A DNA stretch of 12,850 nt from DATAQC01 sp051001215 (lineage in GTDB: Bacteria > Actinomycetota > Acidimicrobiia > Acidimicrobiales > AC-14). Shown one piece after another: positions 7,710 to 12,850 of the stretch (the stretch's first letter is position 1; each line of letters begins with the position of its first letter). A model generated the notes under the pieces. It was not told the DNA's origin, searched no databases, and saw only the letters and a list, made by a program, of their open reading frames with translations. The stretch spans positions 1 through 12,850 of the forward strand of contig JBPCNP010000020.1 of the NCBI GenBank assembly GCA_051001215.1. The letters are read 5' to 3'. Both the position numbers and the translations under genes were made by a program.

Positions 7710-8495
7710 TTAGACGCGCTGAGCCATCGCTTCCTTGTCCCGCGTGTGGAGCGAGTAGCAGAGCACCGCGAACAGCAGCCCGGTGGACACGCACACGACC
7801 CCCGGGTTCTCCCGTAAGGCACCGAGATCTCGGATCATGATGACCGCCACCGTGGGCGCCTGGGGGTCGACTGCCGCCTTGGGCGGCGGCTGGCCGGCCA
7901 CCCCCGGCGGCTTCACCGCCTTCTGCACCTGGATCACCAGGTAGTGGGGCTCGTGGAAGACGTTGAAAGGCCGGAAGTTGAGCAGGTGGAAGGGGCCGTA
8001 CTTCTCACCCCCGGTCTCGGCCGCGAGGACGGGGAGGAAGTCGCTCGAGCTCTTGAACTGCGCCTTGGGGCCCACGATCTTGGCGTCGACCACCGACTGG
8101 GCGTCGGCCACCTCCGGCGCCGCGATATCCATCTTCTTCCAGCCCGCCGGGAAGTGGGCCGCAGCGGGGTTGCGAGTCTCCTGGGCGATGTCGCCGGTGA
8201 TCGTCTCTTTCGGCTTCCAGGTCGGCTCTCGACCCTTGGGCCCGGTGCCGTACACCCACCACACCGCCGAGAGGGTGAACATCCAGCCGAAGAACCCGGC
8301 CGCAGCCATGAGGAAGCCGAGACGGGCTCCCATGTTGGTCGACAGGAGAAGGAACACCGACCCGGGCAGGACGACCAGGGCGATGAGCACGTACAGCGCC
8401 CCTCTGACCTGGGGGTTCCAGGCCAGGGCGGCGGTCACCAGATGATTCGACACCAGATGATTCGTCACCAGATGATTCGACACCAGGTGGTGCAT
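7710..8495 (-). CDS. Unrecognised three-helix membrane protein between cytochrome c and nuoA
   Basis: No family recognised. It has 261 residues. Hydrophobic segments lie at about 33-53, 58-82 (GARLGFLMAAAGFFGWMF type) and 233-249. Between the second and third is a soluble stretch of about 150 residues with no cysteines, no haem motif and no recognisable catalytic signature. The N-terminus is a repetitive HLVS/TN stretch encoded by a 15-bp tandem repeat. The ATG at 8495 shares one base with the cytochrome c stop (TGATG), which supports it. GTG codons inside the repeat, especially Val20, could be the true start. Its place after the dihaem cytochrome c and before nuoA suggests an accessory or assembly role in the quinol:cytochrome c reductase. 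That role is inferred from context only. Confidence 0.8.
   Translation of the reverse strand: MHHLVSNHLVTNHLVSNHLVTAALAWNPQVRGALYVLIALVVLPGSVFLLLSTNMGARLGFLMAAAGFFGWMFTLSAVWWVYGTGPKGREPTWKPKETITGDIAQETRNPAAAHFPAGWKKMDIAAPEVADAQSVVDAKIVGPKAQFKSSSDFLPVLAAETGGEKYGPFHLLNFRPFNVFHEPHYLVIQVQKAVKPPGVAGQPPPKAAVDPQAPTVAVIMIRDLGALRENPGVVCVSTGLLFAVLCYSLHTRDKEAMAQRV
8433..8489 (-). repeat. 15-bp tandem repeat, 3.8 copies, at the start of the 261-aa membrane protein
   Basis: On the coding strand the units are CACCTGGTGTCGAAT, CATCTGGTGACGAAT, CATCTGGTGTCGAAT and a partial CATCTGGTGACC. Each full unit is five codons (HLVSN or HLVTN), so copy-number change would not shift the frame. S and T units alternate, which suggests duplication of a 30-bp unit. 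The AAT and CAT codons make it more AT-rich than its surroundings. Confidence 0.9.
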
Positions 8496-9502
8496 CAAAG
8501 CCCCCGCTCATAGTCGACGATCGCCTGGATCTGCTCGGGCGACAAGATGTCCTCGAAGTGCGGCATGAGGCCGTGGCTGATACCCCGGACGCCGTAGGGC
8601 TTGCCCTGGTCGGCGGTCTTGGCCACCCATTCCACCTGAAGCGCAGGGGTGGGGAACTGGGTCAGGACGCTTCCACCGTCGAGGGGTGGGCCGAACGCTC
8701 CCCCGCCGGGCTTGCCCGGCTGCCCGTAGGACCAGCCCATCGTGTGGCAGCGAGAGCAGTTGGCTTCGAACAGCTTCTGGCCGTCGACCCCGTAGGTGGC
8801 AAGCGCATCGGCTTTCACCGCCTTGGGGTCGAGCTGGATGCTCTGGAGGTAGGCGATCAGGTTGTCGAGCTGCTGGTCGTTGAGGGCTCCTCCGCCGTCG
8901 ACCCCCCACGGCGGCATCGGCGTGTTGGCCCGGCCATAGGTGAGGATGTACTTGACCTCCTCGGGCCGGTACCGGAGCATGACCGTGTTCAGGGGGGGAG
9001 CCGTCCATTGCACCTGCTGGGGAGGGGCGTCGGGATGGCCTGGGTCGCTGAGCGTGTAGGTGGCCACACCACCGACACCCTTGACCCCGTGACAGTTCTC
9101 GCAGCCGTAGTGGGCCTCGCGCGGGGTGGGGGGGTCACCGGGAGTGGCCTGGAAATAGCGTCGCCCTCGGGCCACCGCCTCCTCGTCGAAGTACTTGACA
9201 CCCCGCTGGAGGCCCGGGCCTCGCTGGCGGTAGGGCTCGCGCATCCAGTACACGGGCAGGGCGATGGCGGTGATCATCAGGGTGGCGAGGGCCCACCAGA
9301 GGTACTTGGTGAGCCGGGGGCCCTCCATGACCTCGTCGGGGAAGTACGGCTTTCGGTTGGGCGCGACCTCGAGCTCCTCACCGGGCACGTAGGTGCGGCG
9401 GGTCGACGTGACGAGGTACAGCACCCAACCGGCGAGCATGGCCACCACCACCCACACGCCGATGCGGCGCTGCTGGGATGCTGCTGCGAGAAAGAGGCTC
9501 AC
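8495..9502 (-). CDS. Membrane-anchored dihaem cytochrome c of the quinol:cytochrome c reductase
   Basis: Probable electron acceptor of the Rieske protein, on the outer face of the membrane. It has 335 residues from a GTG at 9502 that overlaps the Rieske stop as GTGA. Two membrane helices (about 14-31 and 67-84) flank a basic and acidic loop. The outer part has two class I cytochrome c domains: CENCH at 134-138 with probable axial Met196 (MPPW), and CSRCH at 249-253 with probable axial Met313 (GLMPHF). Two helices followed by an exported domain imply that the N-terminus is also outside and the loop cytoplasmic. It fills the role of QcrC or of the cytochrome c domain fused to Bacillus QcrC, but its two-helix anchor differs. 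The upstream frame to 9763 lies within the Rieske gene and is not coding. Confidence 0.92.
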   Translation of the reverse strand: MSLFLAAASQQRRIGVWVVVAMLAGWVLYLVTSTRRTYVPGEELEVAPNRKPYFPDEVMEGPRLTKYLWWALATLMITAIALPVYWMREPYRQRGPGLQRGVKYFDEEAVARGRRYFQATPGDPPTPREAHYGCENCHGVKGVGGVATYTLSDPGHPDAPPQQVQWTAPPLNTVMLRYRPEEVKYILTYGRANTPMPPWGVDGGGALNDQQLDNLIAYLQSIQLDPKAVKADALATYGVDGQKLFEANCSRCHTMGWSYGQPGKPGGGAFGPPLDGGSVLTQFPTPALQVEWVAKTADQGKPYGVRGISHGLMPHFEDILSPEQIQAIVDYERGL

Positions 9503-10395
9503 TTCTCGGCTGCCCCGCCGACGCAGTGAGGCCCCTCGGCCTCCTGGCCGGTGGTGTTGGTGCCGATCGGCGGACCGCTGACGACCTGCTTGGTGTCGAC
9601 CACGACCTGGCCGCCGTCGACGGAGACGACGAACCGGTCGAGGCCGCGGGGAGCCGGACCACCCTTCTTCTCGCCCACCCGGTTGTACTGCGAGCCGTGG
9701 CAGGGGCACTCGAACCACTGCGATGTCTTGCACCACGGCACCCGGCAGCCCAGGTGCACGCACTTCTGGTAGAGGGCGACCATGCCCTCCTGGTAGCCGT
9801 CGATCACCGCCGAGTAGGCGGTGATCTTCTTGGCCTTGGACACGTCAGCGACAGGGTACGGGTTGATGTAGAACCGCCCTGAGGCCAGGTAGAAGGGCTC
9901 CTTCTTGTCCTCGATCTGCTTCAGGATGTCCTCTTTCTTGCCGGCCTTGATCTTGGCGCCGAAGCCACCCGACAGCGTGGGCCACAGAAAGGCCAGCGAC
10001 GCGCCACCAAAGGCGGTGAGGGTGAGGGCGAAGGCGGTGAAGATGCCCCGGTTGAGGACCTGGCGCCGGGTGACCCCCAGAGTCTCCTCGTCGGGGGGCA
10101 GGGCCGGTGGCGGGGGCGGAGCCGACGGGTCGGGGAGGCCGGACCGACCCTGGCGCTCGAGGGCGACGGCCCGCTCCAGCTCCCTCCCGCTGCGGGCGGG
10201 TGCGGCCGACGACGCCCGCTCCAGCTGGGCGCCGGGCACGGAGCCGGGCGCCGACGCCTCGTCGGTCGCCGCCTCCGGGGCCGGCTGGGACAGGGCGCGA
10301 TCGGTGTCACGCCGGCGGGCCGTGGCCAGGGAGAACACGGCCGCGGCGGCGACCAGGCCGACGATCACGATCAAGAAGACGACAGTTGAGGACAT
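9499..10395 (-). CDS. qcrA: Rieske [2Fe-2S] subunit of a b6f-type quinol:cytochrome c reductase
   Basis: Takes one electron from quinol at the outer Qo site and passes it to cytochrome c. It has 298 residues. The cluster box is clear: Cys212 and His214 in CVHLGC, Cys230 and His233 in CPCHGS, with Cys217 and Cys232 as the expected disulfide. Extra Cys222 and Cys291 are unassigned. It has two hydrophobic segments: an N-terminal helix at 5-24 and a second at about 117-138, preceded by a twin-arginine-like RRQVLNRG (110-117) consistent with Tat export of the folded domain. Between them lies a linker of about 85 residues rich in Ala, Pro, Ser and charged residues, including a run of five prolines. 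The ATG follows subunit IV by 15 bp. An AGGAG at its stop codon is 12 bases upstream. Confidence 0.95.
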   Translation of the reverse strand: MSSTVVFLIVIVGLVAAAAVFSLATARRRDTDRALSQPAPEAATDEASAPGSVPGAQLERASSAAPARSGRELERAVALERQGRSGLPDPSAPPPPPALPPDEETLGVTRRQVLNRGIFTAFALTLTAFGGASLAFLWPTLSGGFGAKIKAGKKEDILKQIEDKKEPFYLASGRFYINPYPVADVSKAKKITAYSAVIDGYQEGMVALYQKCVHLGCRVPWCKTSQWFECPCHGSQYNRVGEKKGGPAPRGLDRFVVSVDGGQVVVDTKQVVSGPPIGTNTTGQEAEGPHCVGGAAEK

Positions 10396-10410
10396 GGTTG
10401 GTGCGGACTC

Positions 10411-11163
10411 CTAGAGGTCGAAGAACACGCCGTCCTTCCAGGGGAAGGTGAAGTTGAACCCCGGCCCCCGGAAGAAGCAGCCGATGATCACGAGCACGGC
10501 CCAGAACATGAGGAACATGGTCATGAGGGCGACGGCGAATTTGCGATCCTCGGGCTTGTTGGACGGGTTTTTGTCGCTGAACGGCGCCAACATCAGGGCG
10601 AAGATGCCGATGCCGGGGATGGTGACCCCCGCGATCATGGGGTGGAACATGGTCAGGAGCTCCTGGAGGCCGAGGAAGTACCAAGGGGCCTTCGAGGGGT
10701 TGGGGGTGAAGTTGTAGTTGGCCGACGCCAGCAGCGGGGCGTTCACCAGGGCCGAGAAGATCAGGAGGAACGCGCTCATGGCCATGCAGGCCACGAACTC
10801 GCCGATGAGCAGGTGAGGCCACACGTGGACCTTGTCGGTGGGCGTGGCCCGGACGTCCTGGATGGAGCCCGCCTTGACGACGGTGAGCAGGCGCTGGGTG
10901 TGGCCTTCGGGACCCTTGGCCAGGGGTGCGGGCGCCGTGGCCACCGCCGTCGCTGCCGCCGCCGGAGCCCCTGCGGGCGCGGCTGCGGTGCCGGCCGGGG
11001 CCTGGCTGCGGGCCAGGAGGTGGGCGGGGATCTTGTCGGGGTCGCCCGCCGTCGCCGGCGTCGCCTCGGCGCCCCCACCCTCGGGCTCGCCGGGTACGGG
11101 CAGGCCGAGGGCGGCCCGCCGCTCCTTGGACCGGCGCAGAAGATGCTCGGGTACCTCGGTCAC
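10411..11163 (-). CDS. Cytochrome b C-terminal half (subunit IV-like) with long N-terminal extension
   Basis: Second half of a split cytochrome b, which completes the quinol-oxidising (Qo) site. It has 250 residues. Three membrane helices, at about 117-140, 175-195 and 208-230, match subunit IV of b6f and the b part of Bacillus QcrC. The Qo motif, usually PEWY, reads APWY here (159-162, in NPSKAPWYFLGLQELL). The first 95 or so residues are hydrophilic and Ala/Pro-rich, and contain two similar pieces, VPEHLLRRS (4-12) and IPAHLLARS (45-53). No c-type haem motif is fused to it; the cytochrome c is encoded two genes downstream. The GTG at 11163 is supported by a strong ribosome-binding site. It lies 13 bp after the b6-like gene and 15 bp before the Rieske gene. 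Confidence 0.92.
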   Translation of the reverse strand: MTEVPEHLLRRSKERRAALGLPVPGEPEGGGAEATPATAGDPDKIPAHLLARSQAPAGTAAAPAGAPAAAATAVATAPAPLAKGPEGHTQRLLTVVKAGSIQDVRATPTDKVHVWPHLLIGEFVACMAMSAFLLIFSALVNAPLLASANYNFTPNPSKAPWYFLGLQELLTMFHPMIAGVTIPGIGIFALMLAPFSDKNPSNKPEDRKFAVALMTMFLMFWAVLVIIGCFFRGPGFNFTFPWKDGVFFDL

Positions 11164-11167
11164 ACGA

Positions 11168-11177
11168 CCTCCCTTCC
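11168..11177 (-). promoter_or_regulatory. Strong ribosome-binding site for the subunit IV gene
   Basis: GGAAGGGAGG on the coding strand begins in the last base of the upstream TAG stop and ends four bases before the GTG at 11163. It is the clearest Shine-Dalgarno sequence in the window. A second GTG two bases upstream is out of frame. Confidence 0.7.
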
Positions 11178-11992
11178 TACAGCGGCCCGGAGAGGCCGCC
11201 GTCCTTGCGAACCCTCCAGAAGTGGATCGCCATGAAGATGACGATGACGAACGGCAACAACAAGACGTGGAGCACGTACCACCGCAACAGGGTGTCCGTG
11301 CCGATCTCGGCCCCTCCCAGGAGCACGAACTTCACCTGCGATCCGAACACGGGCGTGTACCCCATCATGTTCGTTCCCACCGTCACCGCCCACAGAGCCA
11401 GCTGGTCCCAGGGCAGCAGGTAGCCGGTGAACGACAGCAGCAGGGTCAGGGTGAGCAGCACCACGCCGATCACCCAGTTGAACTCCCGCGGTGGCTTGTA
11501 AGCGCCGTGGTAGAAGACCCGCGACATGTGCAGGAAGACCGAGATCACCATCAGGTGGGCGGCCCATCGATGCATGTTTCGCACCAGGAGACCGAACGTG
11601 ACCGAGGTCTCGAGTGTTCGGAGATCGTTCCACGCCTGGGCCGCCGTCGGCCGGTAGAAGAACATCAAGAAGATGCCGGTGAGGGTGAGGATGATGAACA
11701 AGAAGAACGACAGGCCGCCCAGGCACAGGGTGTAGCTCACCTTCACCGCGTGGCGCTTCACCTTCACCGGGTGAAGGTGGTACAGCAGGCTGTTCATGAT
11801 CACATAGGAGCGGTTCCTGGGGCTGTCGGTGTAGCCCTTGCGGAAGATCGAGCCCGGTCGGAAGATCGACGTCCAAGCCTGGGAGCTGCGGACCTTCTCC
11901 CCCACCTCGGACAGGCGCTCACCGGGGCTGCGGTGGCCGTTGCCGTCACCGTTGCCGTTCCCGTTGCCGCTTCTGGTCAGTCGCTTGGCCAC
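11177..11992 (-). CDS. qcrB: Cytochrome b6-like subunit (N-terminal half of split cytochrome b)
   Basis: Haem-carrying core of the quinol:cytochrome c reductase. It has 271 residues and four membrane helices, at about 88-112, 138-160, 173-193 and 235-258. The haem b ligands are His141 and His155 (13 residues between) and His242 and His257 (14 between). The 13/14 pattern is that of b6f and Bacillus-type proteins; in mitochondrial bc1 both gaps are 13. Cys90 in TLCLGG aligns with the cysteine of b6 (YCLGG) that holds the extra haem c on the cytoplasmic side. GYLLPWDQ at 190-197 is another b6 signature. The N-terminus has an Asn-Gly repeat and about 60 hydrophilic residues. GTG starts 3 bp after the ferredoxin stop. 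The gene ends at 271 residues, so the Qo half is on the next gene. Confidence 0.94.
   Translation of the reverse strand: MAKRLTRSGNGNGNGDGNGHRSPGERLSEVGEKVRSSQAWTSIFRPGSIFRKGYTDSPRNRSYVIMNSLLYHLHPVKVKRHAVKVSYTLCLGGLSFFLFIILTLTGIFLMFFYRPTAAQAWNDLRTLETSVTFGLLVRNMHRWAAHLMVISVFLHMSRVFYHGAYKPPREFNWVIGVVLLTLTLLLSFTGYLLPWDQLALWAVTVGTNMMGYTPVFGSQVKFVLLGGAEIGTDTLLRWYVLHVLLLPFVIVIFMAIHFWRVRKDGGLSGPL
11936..11968 (-). repeat. Short Gly-Asn hexanucleotide repeat in the cytochrome b6-like gene
   Basis: Residues 9-19 alternate Gly with Asn (one Asp), encoded by about five GGNAAC-type hexamers. It is simple sequence near the start of the gene, in frame, and probably encodes a flexible cytoplasmic tail. Confidence 0.75.
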
Positions 11993-11995
11993 TGC

Positions 11996-12409
11996 CTAGA
12001 ACCGCATCCCGTAGGCGAAACCGTGCTTCTCGTCGCGGCCGTGGGGGTCGCCGTCCTTGGCCGCCACGCCGGCCTTGCCCATCACGATGACCCCGGTCGG
12101 GCAGCGGTCGACGCAGAGCCCGCAACGGGTGCAGACGTCCTCGTCGACGATGAACACCACGTGGTCGTCAGGGTCGTCGCCGGGCTGCTCGGCTCCGACG
12201 GCGTCGGTGATGGTCTCCGTGGACAGCATGTGGATGCACTTCCACGGGCAGATGTCGACGCAGCCCTCGCACATGATGCACTCGGACTGGTCGATGTGGA
12301 GGAACTGCTTGGGCTTCACCGACTTCGACAGCGCCTCGGGGGCGATCTCCTGGAGGACGTAGTCGCCCGAGAACGTGGGCATCGGCGGGTTGGCATCGGT
12401 CTTGGCCAC
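11996..12409 (-). CDS. Ferredoxin with two [4Fe-4S] motifs, co-encoded with the cytochrome b complex
   Basis: Soluble cytoplasmic electron carrier of 137 residues. Two classical cluster motifs are visible: Cys44, 47, 50 and 54 followed by Pro, and Cys93, 96, 99 and 103 followed by Pro. Each C-x2-C-x2-C-x3-C-P motif would supply ligands so that two [4Fe-4S] clusters form. About 38 residues, largely acidic, separate the motifs, more than in small clostridial ferredoxins. There is a 40-residue lead-in and a 30-residue polar tail with several His and Asp. No signal peptide or membrane segment is seen. The GTG at 12409 is 4 bp after the upstream stop, and the ribosome-binding site is weak. Its partner is unknown; the position suggests contact with the cytochrome b complex or Nu​o. 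It could also be a NuoI-like protein, but the motif spacing is wider than in NuoI and the usual nuoI position is after nuoH. Confidence 0.9.
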   Translation of the reverse strand: MAKTDANPPMPTFSGDYVLQEIAPEALSKSVKPKQFLHIDQSECIMCEGCVDICPWKCIHMLSTETITDAVGAEQPGDDPDDHVVFIVDEDVCTRCGLCVDRCPTGVIVMGKAGVAAKDGDPHGRDEKHGFAYGMRF

Positions 12410-12413
12410 GGGA

Positions 12414-12850
12414 TCAGCCTCGCTTCGCCAGCTTGACCAGGGGACGGCCGAAGGGTGAGGTCTCCAGCTCCTTGCGGCGGGGCGTCTTGGCCTTGCCTCG
12501 GTCCTGCCAGACCTTCCACACCACGACCTGGGCGGCCAGGAAGCCGCCGTAGATGCCGCTCACCACGACATCGCGCAGCACCAGATAGGTGAGGTCCATG
12601 GGCAGGGCGGTAGCGAAGATTCCGCCGGGGCCGACCAGGAACCGGTCGGGTCGCCAGCCGAGCTCGTTGTCGGCCCAGGTGAGCCACTGGTGGGGAACGA
12701 CGCCGTAAGCCATGAACAGGACGAAGAATACCAAGGTGGCGGCGACCATGGCCTCGCCCCAGGTCAGGGACGTGCCGACGGGGCGGCGCTTGCCGTAGCG
12801 GAGGGCGGCGACAATCGGAATGATGGTCACTATCAGCGATAGCACGAAGG
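12414..12850 (-). CDS. Small membrane protein at the head of the visible cluster (5' end probably outside window)
   Basis: Family not recognised. From the first in-window start codon (GTG at 12845) it reads 143 residues, but the frame is open to the edge and the hydrophobic stretch begins at once with no visible ribosome site. The true start is therefore probably beyond 12850. Hydrophobic segments lie at about 1-17, 29-50 and 84-112. Between the second and third is a loop with PHQWLTWADNELGWR, rich in Trp and containing a His, that looks conserved rather than random. The C-terminal 30 residues are basic and probably cytoplasmic. It ends 4 bp before the ferredoxin gene. A role as an accessory subunit or assembly factor of the cytochrome complex is an inference from position. 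Confidence 0.75.
   Translation of the reverse strand, partial: FVLSLIVTIIPIVAALRYGKRRPVGTSLTWGEAMVAATLVFFVLFMAYGVVPHQWLTWADNELGWRPDRFLVGPGGIFATALPMDLTYLVLRDVVVSGIYGGFLAAQVVVWKVWQDRGKAKTPRRKELETSPFGRPLVKLAKRG

Noticed and set aside
7696..7794. Extended N-terminus for NuoA
   Set aside because: It overlaps the end of the preceding membrane protein and adds a non-hydrophobic Arg/Ala stretch ahead of the natural first helix.
8433..8489. Short direct repeats considered as a CRISPR or operator array
   Set aside because: Units are 15 bp with no spacers, lie in frame within a coding region, and show no palindromic structure.
8496..8498. TTG start for the 261-residue membrane protein
   Set aside because: The following ATG at 8495 is a stronger start and sits in the TGATG coupling arrangement with the cytochrome c stop.
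9503..9763. Extended N-terminus for the dihaem cytochrome c
   Set aside because: This part overlaps the Rieske cluster-binding region and translates to Arg/Gly-rich sequence. The GTG at 9502, coupled to the Rieske stop and followed by a membrane helix, is far better.
10832..12436. A 534-codon plus-strand open frame opposite the cytochrome b and ferredoxin genes
   Set aside because: The His/Val/Asp-rich translation has no recognisable domain and the opposite strand carries clearly conserved genes.

Overview
The window is high-GC DNA (roughly 70 % by eye) holding one unbroken block of genes, all on the minus strand. It reads from right to left as a respiratory operon. GTG starts are common (seven of the thirteen starts I can place) and seven gene junctions overlap by 1 or 4 bases. 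NuoE and NuoA carry C-terminal extensions, as in some actinobacterial complex I subunits. Together these suggest a high-GC actinobacterial chromosome, perhaps of the Acidimicrobiia or Thermoleophilia. That placement is an inference without any search. Nothing points to a plasmid, phage or transposon, and I see no RNA gene or CRISPR array.

Layout in transcription order (high to low coordinates). 12850-12414: small membrane protein whose 5' end is probably outside the window. 12409-11996: ferredoxin with two [4Fe-4S] motifs. 11992-11177: cytochrome b6-like subunit with four haem b histidines and a probable covalent-haem cysteine. 11163-10411: subunit IV-like C-terminal half of cytochrome b. 10395-9499: Rieske protein. 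9502-8495: membrane-anchored dihaem cytochrome c. 8495-7710: unrecognised three-helix membrane protein that begins with a 15-bp tandem repeat. 7695-1: nuoA, nuoB, nuoC, nuoD, nuoE, nuoF and most of nuoG, which runs off the left edge.

Functionally, the right half encodes a split-cytochrome-b (b6f/Bacillus Qcr-type) quinol:cytochrome c reductase. The left half encodes the hydrophilic arm of NADH:quinone oxidoreductase plus NuoA. Nuo passes electrons from NADH to quinone (menaquinone is likely, by inference). The bc complex then oxidises the quinol and passes electrons through the Rieske centre to the dihaem cytochrome c. Co-transcription of complexes III and I, with a ferredoxin at the head, is the most interesting feature. 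No promoter or terminator is evident inside the window. The longest non-coding gap is the 79 bp between nuoD and nuoE, which holds a possible stem-loop.

Very long plus-strand open frames lie opposite nuoG, nuoF, nuoD and the cytochrome genes. They are antisense shadows typical of high-GC DNA and are not annotated.
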